Positions 1-6,092 of a stretch of 6,277 nt of DNA are shown piece after piece. A model generated the notes under the pieces. That model was given only the letters and a program-made list of their open reading frames with translations. It was not told where the DNA came from and made no database searches. The stretch's first letter is position 1. Every line of letters begins with the position of its first letter. The stretch is from Caldilineaceae bacterium. GTDB lineage: Bacteria > Chloroflexota > Anaerolineae > Caldilineales > Caldilineaceae. The translations under genes were made by a program, and so were the position numbers. Location: positions 1 to 6,277 of the forward strand of contig JAPKMV010000217.1 in the NCBI GenBank assembly GCA_026645635.1. The letters run 5' to 3'.

Positions 1-819
1 CCCGCGGATGAACTTTGCCAGCAACTCCTGCGAGGTCTGGTCGGGCGCCAGCGAGACAACCTCGAAGGCGGCGGCCGCGGCCAGCTTTTCGATGGCCTGC
101 ACCGTCGGCTCGATGGTGGGGGCGGCAATGCCGATGTGGGCGCGGATGATGGGGCGATTCTCCCGTTCGCGCACCTGGCGGATGCGCTCCACGAGATGGT
201 CGGACCAGGGCGCCGCCACCGCGCTCACGGTTTCCACCCGCCCCGCGGCGAACTGCTCCAATTCTTCCATGGTGATGTAGTCGTCGGCCACCAGGGCGAA
301 GAAGCCCTGGAAGTGGGGCTTGTCGGCAAACTCGGCGCGAATTTCCTCCAGGTCGAAGTGGCGCTCCTCTTCCCGGCTGAAGCGGTCTTCCTCCAGTGGC
401 AGCCCGGTCATCGCCCGCACCAGGTTGGCGGCCGGGCGCAGCCCGCTGAAGGCGAAGCGGATGCCGCTCTCTTGAGGATGCAGCCCGTAGCGTGTCGCCT
501 TCTCCACGAACTCGTTGATCAACTTGTCCACGTGCAGATCGCCCAGCCGCATCGACACGCCGACGATCTCTGGCCGCGCCTCGCGCACTTTGTTGATCAC
601 CTCTTCGATGGGCACCGCCGGCCCCAGTTTCACGGGATAGTAGCCTTCCCCGCGATCCTGCATCCAGTCGGAGAAGTTCTCCACGCCCAGGTTGTGGACG
701 CACTTGCCGATGGCGCCCACCATCACCCGCCGCTTGTGGCCAGCGGCGCCCTCCGCGGCTGCATCCCAGTGGGCCGCCCGGCGGGGATTGGTTGTGTCTG
801 TGTTTGATGTGTCAGTCAT
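1..819 (-). CDS. Cobalamin (B12)-binding domain protein, partial (C-terminus beyond window)
   Basis: The 273 codons seen run open to the left edge, so the C-terminus is missing. Residues about 30-140 look like a Rossmann-like B12-binding domain. VMVGAIGKCVHNLG (32-45) fits the DxHxxG ligand loop, with His42 as the candidate lower axial ligand and Gly45, but Cys40 sits where Asp is usual. VGVSMRLGDL (86-95, Ser89) fits the SxL strand about 43 residues later, and FAFSGLRP (122-129) fits the late glycine-containing strand. Residues 200-273, with RAHIG (226-230) and SLAPDQTSQ (256-264), look like the start of a second alpha/beta, possibly TIM-barrel, domain. The start ATG at 819 has GGAGG 8 nt upstream. 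The gene lies 4 nt after the opine dehydrogenase and is surely co-translated with it. It could be a B12-dependent mutase or methyltransferase component. I cannot name the reaction; the B12 domain is likely, the rest is inference. Confidence 0.72.
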   Translation of the reverse strand, partial: MTDTSNTDTTNPRRAAHWDAAAEGAAGHKRRVMVGAIGKCVHNLGVENFSDWMQDRGEGYYPVKLGPAVPIEEVINKVREARPEIVGVSMRLGDLHVDKLINEFVEKATRYGLHPQESGIRFAFSGLRPAANLVRAMTGLPLEEDRFSREEERHFDLEEIRAEFADKPHFQGFFALVADDYITMEELEQFAAGRVETVSAVAAPWSDHLVERIRQVRERENRPIIRAHIGIAAPTIEPTVQAIEKLAAAAAFEVVSLAPDQTSQELLAKFIRG

Positions 820-823
820 AGGT

Positions 824-2008
824 TCATCCTCCAATCAACTCCCCCAACGACCTGATCCCAAACCGCTGCGGTGCGTGAGAGGCGGCGACATCGCGGCCGG
901 CCACCTGCCCGGCGACCAGATAGGTGTGCTGCAAACGCTCCTGCGCCCATTCGATCACCCGGTCGATGGTTGGGGTGGCGACGCCGGCCAATTCGGCCAT
1001 GCCGCGGGTTACCAACAGGCTGTACGGTACATCTTCTGCCAGGTAGCGGCTGCCAAAGGCCGGTGTGTAGGCGTCTTCGCCCACTCGTTCCACGGGCGCC
1101 CGCAGCCCGGCGTAGGCGCTGTTGCTGTTGAAGGCCGCGTGCAGGGTGTGCTTCTTCGCAATCTGATCGGGATAGGCGTCCAACAGCCACGTTTGCACAT
1201 CGACCACGCTGGTCAGATCCAGCCCCGGCGCCGCGCTGGCGATGGCGTCACGTGTTGCCAACACCTCGTCGCTCATCGCTGCCAGCAAGGCAGCGGTCTC
1301 GCCATCGACGCCGCCATAAAAGAGCGGGATCTGCCTGGCAGGAAATGGCGTTCCGTCCCAGCGGTGAAACAGCCCATACATGATGCCGGGGTGGATGATC
1401 TGCCCCATGTTGGCGAGCGTCAGCGCCAGGAAGTTGGCGATCGGCGCAAGCGGCGCGTGGATCAGGCTGGATAAGACGCTCGCTACTTCGCCAGCGCGGG
1501 CAGCCGGCCAGACTGCTAGATCCACTGCGGCTTTGGCGCCCAGCACATCCACCGCCACGCCCCAGGTGCGGACGCGGCAGGCCCAGGGCAGCGTCTGCAG
1601 GCCGAAGACCACGCGCCCGCTGCCGGCTGTCGCTGCGGGCAGCACCTCCCGGCAAAGCAGGTCGAAGCCGCCGCGTGCGGGCAGTGCACCGATCCAGGCG
1701 TGAGGTGGCAGGTGGGGCGCCAGCGCGACCAGAACCGCCTCGTGGGCAAAGGCCGGCAGCGCCAGCAGCACCAGCGCCGCGCCCGCGGCTGCCGCCGCCG
1801 CATCCGCCGTGACCGCAGTTGCGCGCCCGCAGATGCGGCTGCCGTCAGGAAAGCTGGCCGACACGCCGCTGGCCTGGGCGGCCTGGCGCAGCCGGCTGGC
1901 CTCATCCTCCAGCGGCGCGTAGACCGTCACCTGTGTGCAGTTGTCGGCGGCCAGCAGTGCGATCAGGGTTTGGGCGGCATTGCCGGCGCCGCAGATTGTG
2001 ACCTTCAT
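824..2008 (-). CDS. NAD/NADP octopine/nopaline (opine) dehydrogenase family protein
   Basis: This 394-residue protein belongs by pattern to the octopine/nopaline dehydrogenases, NAD(P)H enzymes that reversibly join an amino acid to a 2-oxo acid or split the product. The N-terminal Rossmann domain opens at once with [11 protein letters not shown] (Gly7, Gly9, Asn10). [14 protein letters not shown] (137-150) matches the family's 'tlPyacr' segment. The all-helical C-terminal domain carries [13 protein letters not shown] (Asn200, His206) and [12 protein letters not shown] (321-332, Arg321, Asp326). These probably correspond to the His/Asp pair proposed as catalytic in Arthrobacter opine dehydrogenase (His202/Asp297). 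The length is close to family members of about 360-400 residues. Its ATG shares an ATGA overlap with the regulator's stop, and no separate strong ribosome site is visible. A low-complexity alanine run (70-78) is present. The exact substrate is unknown, and a distantly related ketopantoate-reductase-like activity is the main alternative. Confidence 0.85.
   Translation of the reverse strand: MKVTICGAGNAAQTLIALLAADNCTQVTVYAPLEDEASRLRQAAQASGVSASFPDGSRICGRATAVTADAAAAAAGAALVLLALPAFAHEAVLVALAPHLPPHAWIGALPARGGFDLLCREVLPAATAGSGRVVFGLQTLPWACRVRTWGVAVDVLGAKAAVDLAVWPAARAGEVASVLSSLIHAPLAPIANFLALTLANMGQIIHPGIMYGLFHRWDGTPFPARQIPLFYGGVDGETAALLAAMSDEVLATRDAIASAAPGLDLTSVVDVQTWLLDAYPDQIAKKHTLHAAFNSNSAYAGLRAPVERVGEDAYTPAFGSRYLAEDVPYSLLVTRGMAELAGVATPTIDRVIEWAQERLQHTYLVAGQVAGRDVAASHAPQRFGIRSLGELIGG
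828..832 (-). promoter_or_regulatory. Shine-Dalgarno of the B12-domain gene, inside the upstream gene's end
   Basis: On the minus strand GGAGG lies 8 nt before the ATG at 819. The same bases encode the last glycines of the opine-dehydrogenase protein, whose TGA follows at 826-824. Terminating ribosomes therefore release on top of the next initiation site, so the two proteins are probably made in a linked ratio. Confidence 0.75.
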
Positions 2009-2865
2009 GTGATAAGCAGGTTGCGTGACAAAAACTGTTGGTCAACGCGTTGCAGCGCCTGACTGGTGCGCTGTGGATCTTTTAGCGAAACACCGGCCAC
2101 CAGGGCATTGACCAGCGCCATCATCGCCGTGATGGAAAGGCTGTGCGCAACGCCTTCGGTGGCCACCTCAAATGCGTAGTCTGCTTCCCGCGCCAGCGGA
2201 GCGACAACGCTGTCTGTGATGGCAACGGTGGTGGCGCCGTTTGCTCGCGCACCGACGACCGCTTCCACCGTAGAGCGGATATAGCGCCAGACACTGATGC
2301 CCACCACCACATCGCCTGCGCCAAGATGCGCCATTTGGACGCCCAACGCCACGTCGCCATCCAAAACGGCGCGCGCCTGCAGACCGATCACCTGGAGCGA
2401 ATAGGCCAGGAAGACGGCTGGCGCAGTCGCCACGCCGGTCGCCACCACCAGAATGGAGCGAGCCGCGGTGAGCACGCCGACCACCGTGTCGAAGGTCGTG
2501 GTATCAATTGCATTGATGGTGCGGTTCAGATTCTGCACATCGCTGGCAAAGGTACGGTGGGGGATTTCGCCGTTCGCCGGCAGCACGGTCAGCCGTCGTT
2601 CGAGTCTCTCTACGGCGGTCAAATAGCTCGGAAGCTCCGCCCGGATCGCTTCCTGAAGGTCAGGCAGCCCCTGGTAGCCCAACGCCTGGCAAAGCCGCAC
2701 GACGGTCGCGGCGCTGGCTTCCACCTTCTCGCCAATTTCGGCGGCAGAGGCGAAGGACGCGAAGTAGCGATTATCCAGGATGAGACGAGCAAGCGTCTGT
2801 TGCTTTGGGCTAAGCTGGTCGAAGGCAGCAGCAATACGGCTTTCCAGCGCTGCGACAGCAGACAT
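2005..2865 (-). CDS. MurR/RpiR-family transcriptional regulator (HTH + SIS)
   Basis: This 286-residue protein has the two-domain RpiR layout and typical length. The N-terminal helix-turn-helix lies at about 1-77, with [13 protein letters not shown] (18-30) and the [21 protein letters not shown] recognition region (50-70). A SIS domain lies at about 125-258, with [13 protein letters not shown] (137-149), [19 protein letters not shown] (184-202) and [18 protein letters not shown] (215-232). The usual SIS sugar-phosphate signature (iSxSG) reads ISVWRY here, a variant I associate with regulators near amino-acid genes, so a sugar-phosphate ligand is doubtful. I chose ATG 2865 because the longer reading from 2967 would begin upstream of the promoter at 2918-2945. 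GTG at 2874 remains possible, and no clear Shine-Dalgarno precedes either. It is first gene of the block and overlaps the dehydrogenase by 4 bp, so it probably controls that gene and itself. Confidence 0.9.
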   Translation of the reverse strand: MSAVAALESRIAAAFDQLSPKQQTLARLILDNRYFASFASAAEIGEKVEASAATVVRLCQALGYQGLPDLQEAIRAELPSYLTAVERLERRLTVLPANGEIPHRTFASDVQNLNRTINAIDTTTFDTVVGVLTAARSILVVATGVATAPAVFLAYSLQVIGLQARAVLDGDVALGVQMAHLGAGDVVVGISVWRYIRSTVEAVVGARANGATTVAITDSVVAPLAREADYAFEVATEGVAHSLSITAMMALVNALVAGVSLKDPQRTSQALQRVDQQFLSRNLLIT

Positions 2866-2903
2866 GGGCGACACCAATAATGGGCTATGGTTGGACTTTG
2901 AAG

Positions 2904-2935
2904 CGAAATGTGATCGGAGTATAACACAGATTTCG
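2904..2935. promoter_or_regulatory. Inverted half-sites CGAAAT/ATTTCG around the -10 (possible proximal operator)
   Basis: CGAAAT (2904-2909) and ATTTCG (2930-2935) form a perfect 6-bp inverted pair with a 20-bp gap that contains the -10 hexamer and start region. The core half-site GAAAT is the same as in the palindrome at 2970-2987. RpiR-type regulators bind AT-rich inverted repeats as dimers, so this could be an autoregulatory site. The wide gap makes it weaker evidence than the upstream palindrome. Confidence 0.35.
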
Positions 2936-2945
2936 GGAATTGCAA
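2918..2945 (-). promoter_or_regulatory. Sigma70-type promoter of the regulator-opine dehydrogenase-B12 operon
   Basis: Read on the minus strand, TTGCAA (2945-2940) is the -35, followed by a 16-bp spacer and TATACT (2923-2918) as the -10. The -10 is preceded by TGT, giving an extended -10. Transcription would start near 2911, leaving a leader of about 46 nt before ATG 2865. The surrounding stretch is much more AT-rich than the genes. No other promoter of this quality was noticed in block B. Confidence 0.65.
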
Positions 2946-2969
2946 TAGATAATTCACAAATATACAATT

Positions 2970-2987
2970 ATGAAATCTCTATTTCAT
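2970..2987. promoter_or_regulatory. 18-bp palindrome ATGAAAT-N4-ATTTCAT (candidate regulator operator)
   Basis: Two perfect 7-bp inverted arms are separated by CTCT. The palindrome lies about 25 bp upstream of the -35 of block B and about 50 bp past the menC stop. A GAAAT...ATTTC core is of the sort bound by RpiR-family proteins, which is an inference. The stem has a single G-C pair per arm and no T-run follows, so it is not a convincing terminator for the menC transcript. Confidence 0.5.
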
Positions 2988-3037
2988 TAACTTGCCTCCA
3001 CCATACGAAGTCTTGCCGCATCCACCCGACCAGAATC

Positions 3038-4087
3038 CTACAACCCCAAATTGCCAAATTCCCACGCGCGGCCAGGATCGACTACCAACCGCGCTCCCAC
3101 GAGCTGCAATGGCGCCGGTGCGTTGTTGGTAAATAGTCGCCCCGTGCCCAGGCCATGCACGCGCGCGCCGCCGAGCTTGGCCGTCCACTGGCAAATGGCG
3201 TTGAGGCCAATGTTGGACTCCAGCAGCGAGTTCATCCACCACTGGATGCCCCGCTCAATCGCATCCGCAGCCCAGGCTTCGCACGCCACCAGCCCGCCCA
3301 GCAGCGTGGGCTTGAGGATCAGGTGCTGCGGGCGCACCGCGTCCAACAGGCGGCGGCGTGCGGTTGCGTCGTAGCAGGCAATCAACTCCTCATCCAGCGC
3401 GATGGCGATGGGCGACATCCGGCAGATTTCCGCCAGCGCATCCCACTGCCCCGCCCGGATCGGCTGTTCGAGAAAAGCGATGTCCAGTGGCGCGAGTTGC
3501 GTTAGCTTGTCCAGCGCTTCATCCGCAGCAAACGCGCCGTTGGCGTCCAGGCGCAGTTCGACCGCAGGATGGCGGCGGCGCACCTCGGCGAGCAGCGCCA
3601 CCTCGTCGGCGAAAGGCAGCGCACCGACCTTCAGTTTGATCACGCCGAAGCCGGCGGCGATTTTTGCTTCGATCTGCGCCAGCATCCCCGCGGCATCGTC
3701 CATCCAGATCAGCCCGTGGGTGGGCAGACTTTGCTCGCCGCGGCTGAAGGGCGTCGGCCACAGTTGCTGGCGTCCGCCGCTGTAGAGGTCGAAGAGCGCG
3801 GTCTCCAGGCCGAAGGCAAAGGCCGGCAGGTCGTCCAGGTCGAGCAGCAGCGGATGCGCGCCGGCGTTGATCGCGGCCACGTGCGCGGCGCAGGCCGCGG
3901 CAAAGTCCGGCCGGTCGTCGCGGCTGAGGCCGGGCACAGGCCCTGCCTCGCCCCAGCCCACGACCGCCGGCTCCGCGTCATCCCACGCGCGCACGAACCA
4001 CACGTCGCGCGTGGTCAGCGCGCCGCGCGAGGTGCGGGCCGGGCGGGCGAAGTGCAGGGTGTAGGGATGGAGTGAGAGTTGGAGCAT
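3038..4087 (-). CDS. menC: o-Succinylbenzoate synthase (menaquinone biosynthesis)
   Basis: This enolase-superfamily enzyme dehydrates SHCHC to o-succinylbenzoate in the cytoplasmic menaquinone pathway. In the 349-residue reading, LETALFDL (94-101) marks the start of the barrel and HGLIWM (124-129) follows. The catalytic set is complete: KLK (Lys151, Lys153), Asp181 in RLDANGAF, Glu207 in FLEQPI, Asp232 in ALDEEL and Lys259 in [29 protein letters not shown] (283-301) and [11 protein letters not shown] (312-322) match the form of MenC common in Bacteroidota. That pattern also argues against dipeptide epimerase or other enolase relatives. I chose ATG 4087; TTG 4093 would add two residues and overlap the endonuclease stop. 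The stop of the restriction gene lies 2 nt upstream and no good Shine-Dalgarno is seen, so translation probably depends on the upstream gene. No other men gene is present in the window. Confidence 0.93.
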   Translation of the reverse strand: MLQLSLHPYTLHFARPARTSRGALTTRDVWFVRAWDDAEPAVVGWGEAGPVPGLSRDDRPDFAAACAAHVAAINAGAHPLLLDLDDLPAFAFGLETALFDLYSGGRQQLWPTPFSRGEQSLPTHGLIWMDDAAGMLAQIEAKIAAGFGVIKLKVGALPFADEVALLAEVRRRHPAVELRLDANGAFAADEALDKLTQLAPLDIAFLEQPIRAGQWDALAEICRMSPIAIALDEELIACYDATARRRLLDAVRPQHLILKPTLLGGLVACEAWAADAIERGIQWWMNSLLESNIGLNAICQWTAKLGGARVHGLGTGRLFTNNAPAPLQLVGARLVVDPGRAWEFGNLGL

Positions 4088-4089
4088 AA

Positions 4090-4827
4090 TCAACTGACGC
4101 CACGGGAGTTGAACTCGACCAGGCGCACCCAGTCGATTTCGTTGTCGGCTGTGTAGAATTCCGCCGCAAATTCAAGCGTGAACGTGTTGACGAGTTGCGC
4201 GTATGCACGCAAGAATTCGTCGTTGCGCTGCTTCGCCTGATAGCCCAGCGGCTCGATCAACGCAGTGTACAGTTCTGCGTCGCCGGAGATGAACTCCCAG
4301 AACTGCTGTCCGCAGTATTTGACATAGTCACCTTTGGCGGGATTGGTCTCCTGGCCGTAGCAGCAGCCGTTCACTGCAACCGTGTGTTGTCGGTTGCCAC
4401 TGGTCCCCAAGATGCGAATTGCCTTCCGAAAATCATCGCGCATTTTGCTGACCTGGCGGCTGTTTCCCCAGTTGGGGCCAGACTTGATGGACACAAGGTA
4501 GTGGGCACCGTCTCGCTCGAATTCGAGGTCAATGCCCTCTGTCGAGGACTTCCGGCCACCGTACACCTGGCCACAGACGAAAATCGCCAGTCCTTCCAGG
4601 AATTCCCCGAAGATCGTCTCTTCTTGTGAGGACAGGTGTGCATCGAGGAGCGTTGCCACCAGTCGCTCGCCGGTCAGGATGTTCTTGGCTTTGAAGAGAT
4701 AAGGGTTCTTCCGCTTGAGCACATGCCGCAGTTTCAGCTTGCGCAGGCTCTGCAAACGTCGTGCGTGGAAGTCACCAATATGCTGTTCGACGTACTCTGT
4801 GACGCTATTCAGGTTCAGTGGGTTCAT
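4090..4827 (-). CDS. Type II restriction endonuclease, PmeII-like
   Basis: The 245-residue protein matches from memory a family annotated as PmeII-type restriction endonucleases, soluble enzymes that cut DNA unmethylated by the partner enzyme. Features seen are a basic N-terminal stretch ([28 protein letters not shown], 23-50), [19 protein letters not shown] (66-84) and the likely nuclease core GIDLEF (98-103, Asp100, Glu102). A strand ending [10 protein letters not shown] (113-122, Lys115) follows. This resembles PD-(D/E)xK with Ser113 in the usual acidic place. VNGCCYG (152-158) and [13 protein letters not shown] (170-182) are further conserved-looking blocks. I chose ATG 4827; the reading from 4905 would add 26 residues that simply overlap the methyltransferase. 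The gene overlaps its methyltransferase by 23 bp in another frame. The recognition sequence cannot be predicted. Lower GC than the flanks suggests transfer. Confidence 0.8.
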   Translation of the reverse strand: MNPLNLNSVTEYVEQHIGDFHARRLQSLRKLKLRHVLKRKNPYLFKAKNILTGERLVATLLDAHLSSQEETIFGEFLEGLAIFVCGQVYGGRKSSTEGIDLEFERDGAHYLVSIKSGPNWGNSRQVSKMRDDFRKAIRILGTSGNRQHTVAVNGCCYGQETNPAKGDYVKYCGQQFWEFISGDAELYTALIEPLGYQAKQRNDEFLRAYAQLVNTFTLEFAAEFYTADNEIDWVRLVEFNSRGVS

Positions 4828-5677
4828 AGGGAGTCCCCGATTCCAATAGTGCCAGTTGTGCCGTTTGCCGCAGTGCGCCATCCACCGCGGTTTGGGCCAG
4901 CGCATAATAATTGGGCAGGATCTCGATACCTATCGCGTTGCGGCCCATGTCGACCGCAACGCGCGGGGTGGTGCCTGACCCCATAAATGGATCCAGCACC
5001 CAGTCGCCCGGTCTGGTGAACAACTTGATGAACCAGATCGGCAAGTCGTCGGGAAATACGGCGCTGTGGTTGCGGTTCTTGGTTTCGGTGGCCAGGTGCA
5101 GCACATTTGTTGGATACGCCTTTTCGCGACCGATCCAGTTGGCTACACGCTTGCCAAACCCGCTGCCCACTTTGGAAGGATCGCGCACGTTGTCGGTCTG
5201 ACTGAGGTTGCGCAAGCGCCGCTCGGCCCAATCGCCCATCGGCACCATGACTTCTTCCTGATACATGTGGAACTTGCGCTGCTTGTTGAATTGCAGCAGC
5301 CGTTCCCAGGCGTCACGAAACCGGTTCGGCCATTTGCCAGGATAGCAGTTCTTCTTGTGCCAGATGAACTCTTCGGTCCACAGCCAGCCCTGGGCGCGCA
5401 TGGCCAGGATCAATTCCATGACGTAGGTGTGGCGCTCGCCATCGACGACCTTTTCTTTGATATTGAGAATGAACGTCCCTGTCGGTTTCAGTACGCGCAA
5501 CAACTCTGCGGTGATCGGCAAAAACCACTCAACATAATGATCGGGGCTGACGCCCCCGTAGGTAGTGGAGCGACTATCGGCATACGGGGGCGAAGTGACG
5601 ATCAGATCTACTGAGGCATCTTCTAGCCGCCTGAGTTCCTCGTGACAGTCCCCTAATAATAGCCTGGACTCTGGCAT
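4805..5677 (-). CDS. Site-specific DNA methyltransferase, beta class (probably N4-cytosine)
   Basis: The 290-residue protein transfers a methyl group from S-adenosylmethionine to an exocyclic amine in DNA and protects the host from the adjoining endonuclease. Motif IV, TSPPY (28-32), comes early, and the AdoMet-binding motif I, DPFMGSGTT (229-237), comes late, which is the beta-class order. HSAVFPDDLP (204-213) just before motif I is the usual motif X region. The segment at about 105-200, between the catalytic and AdoMet parts, would be the target-recognition region. SPPY is typical of N4-cytosine enzymes whereas DPPY or NPPY would suggest N6-adenine; this is a family rule, not proof. ATG 5677 has AGGAG 10 nt upstream. 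It is the first gene of block A, so protection is encoded ahead of cutting. No separate controller (C) protein gene is seen. Confidence 0.93.
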   Translation of the reverse strand: MPESRLLLGDCHEELRRLEDASVDLIVTSPPYADSRSTTYGGVSPDHYVEWFLPITAELLRVLKPTGTFILNIKEKVVDGERHTYVMELILAMRAQGWLWTEEFIWHKKNCYPGKWPNRFRDAWERLLQFNKQRKFHMYQEEVMVPMGDWAERRLRNLSQTDNVRDPSKVGSGFGKRVANWIGREKAYPTNVLHLATETKNRNHSAVFPDDLPIWFIKLFTRPGDWVLDPFMGSGTTPRVAVDMGRNAIGIEILPNYYALAQTAVDGALRQTAQLALLESGTPYEPTEPE

Positions 5678-5687
5678 CCTGGTGATA

Positions 5688-5692
5688 CTCCT
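5688..5692 (-). promoter_or_regulatory. Shine-Dalgarno of the methyltransferase gene
   Basis: AGGAG on the minus strand lies 10 nt before ATG 5677 and supports that start codon. It is the only clear ribosome site in block A; the endonuclease and menC starts rely on overlap or close spacing. Confidence 0.6.
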
Positions 5693-5718
5693 GGCAAAGG
5701 CCGTCTTGGCTTTGTTGC

Positions 5719-5788
5719 ATGTTCGACAGTTTGATTGTGCGCCGACTTGGGCAACAGTCTAGCCTATCGGGGCAGATTTGTCGAACAT
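5719..5788. repeat. 10-bp perfect inverted repeat flanking the methyltransferase promoter
   Basis: ATGTTCGACA (5719-5728) and its exact complement TGTCGAACAT (5779-5788) are 50 bp apart. One arm covers the candidate -35, and the other lies about 21-30 nt inside the predicted transcript. A third, related element, TCGAA-N6-TTCGA (5781-5796), overlaps the outer arm. The layout suits a pair of protein-binding sites, though which protein would bind is not shown. Confidence 0.5.
5756..5784 (-). promoter_or_regulatory. Candidate promoter of the methyltransferase-endonuclease-menC block
   Basis: On the minus strand TCGACA (5784-5779, five of six consensus -35 bases) is followed by a 17-bp spacer and TAGACT (5761-5756, four of six for the -10). 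Transcription would start near 5749, giving a leader of about 70 nt. The -35 overlaps one arm of the 10-bp inverted repeat, so access may be controlled. The match is moderate and no start-site data are available. Confidence 0.4.
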
Positions 5789-5841
5789 ACATTCGATGGG
5801 TCCACTTCACGTCTGGGGCAGATTGGCGCAATTCGTGTTTT

Positions 5842-5915
5842 ACCAGCATTCCGGGAATGGGACAGGCGCAGTCCCGTTGCCGCAGCAGTCGCTGTCCCAT
5901 TCCCGGAATGCTGGT
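5842..5915. repeat. 74-bp element with perfect 24-bp inverted arms (REPIN/MITE-like)
   Basis: The left arm (5842-5865) begins ACCAGCATTCC and ends GGGACAG. The right arm (5892-5915) is its exact reverse complement, and a 26-bp loop separates them. Each arm contains its own near-palindrome, CATTCC-N-GGAATG, at 5847-5859 and 5898-5910. Two inverted copies of a small palindrome around a short spacer is the architecture of REPINs, and also of miniature inverted-repeat elements. No clear target duplication flanks it. Neither strand has a T-run after the stem, so it is not a standard intrinsic terminator. The element is seen directly; its class is inferred. Confidence 0.75.
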
Positions 5916-5975
5916 GTGCGCCCCCAACCTGAACTACATCTTTCGGCATGGGCGTTGCGTCAGTTGTGCGGCAAA

Positions 5976-6004
5976 TTCCAGCCGCCTGCAAAGCGTGCTA
6001 TCAT
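5976..6004 (+). promoter_or_regulatory. Weak candidate promoter for zwf
   Basis: TATCAT (5999-6004), preceded by TGC, gives an extended -10. The -35 position 17 bp upstream holds only TTCCAG (5976-5981). Transcription would begin near 6011, about 80 nt before the zwf ATG. The extended -10 makes it plausible despite the poor -35. Confidence 0.3.
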
Positions 6005-6049
6005 ACCCTCTCTAACTTCGGGACGACGCAGCGAGCACGGCCAACACCG

Positions 6050-6070
6050 CCCCTCGCCCCTCGCCCCTCG
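6050..6070. repeat. Three tandem copies of CCCCTCG
   Basis: Perfect 7-bp units lie at 6050-6056, 6057-6063 and 6064-6070, just upstream of zwf and within its probable leader. The minus strand has three GGGG runs spaced by CGA. Copy number could vary by slippage. No function is evident. Confidence 0.8.
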
Positions 6071-6092
6071 CAACTTGCTGAATCGAGCACGC

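Larger units (their letters stand above)
5678..6092. other. 415-bp divergent intergenic region between the methyltransferase and zwf
   Basis: No believable gene is found here. The short open frames encode no recognisable protein and simply run through inverted repeats. From left to right the region holds the methyltransferase ribosome site, a 10-bp inverted repeat around a candidate minus-strand promoter, a 74-bp inverted-repeat element, a weak plus-strand promoter candidate for zwf, and a 3-copy CCCCTCG tandem repeat. The region marks the boundary between the minus-strand restriction block and the plus-strand zwf. Confidence 0.7.

Noticed and set aside
136..1474. Long plus-strand open frames (136-807 and 692-1474)
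   Set aside because: They lie opposite the B12-domain and opine-dehydrogenase genes. GC-rich coding DNA leaves the antisense frame open, and the translations show no family features.
2143..2880. 245-codon plus-strand open frame
   Set aside because: It is antisense to the RpiR regulator, whose HTH and SIS domains are clear. The plus translation is rich in His, Arg and Gly with no recognisable motif.
2866..2967. N-terminal extension of the regulator from ATG 2967
   Set aside because: The added residues are not part of the RpiR fold and would place the start codon upstream of the extended -10 promoter.
2970..2987. Terminator after menC
   Set aside because: Only one G-C pair per arm and no T-run; an operator is a better reading.
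4828..4905. N-terminal extension of the endonuclease from the start at 4905
   Set aside because: The 26 added residues overlap the methyltransferase in another frame and do not look like the family N-terminus, which fits ATG 4827.
5842..5915. Rho-independent terminator for the methyltransferase or zwf side
   Set aside because: The stem is strong, but neither strand has a T-run after it, and it lies upstream of both divergent genes rather than after either.
5719..6015. 98-codon plus-strand frame and the opposite minus-strand frame at 5574-5927
   Set aside because: They run through the inverted repeats, give repeated IPGM-type peptides from the two arms and match no known protein.
5678..6092. 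Controller (C) protein, Vsr endonuclease or tRNA gene beside the restriction pair
   Set aside because: No open frame with a helix-turn-helix or Vsr-like pattern and no tRNA-like fold was seen. CRISPR repeats are also absent.
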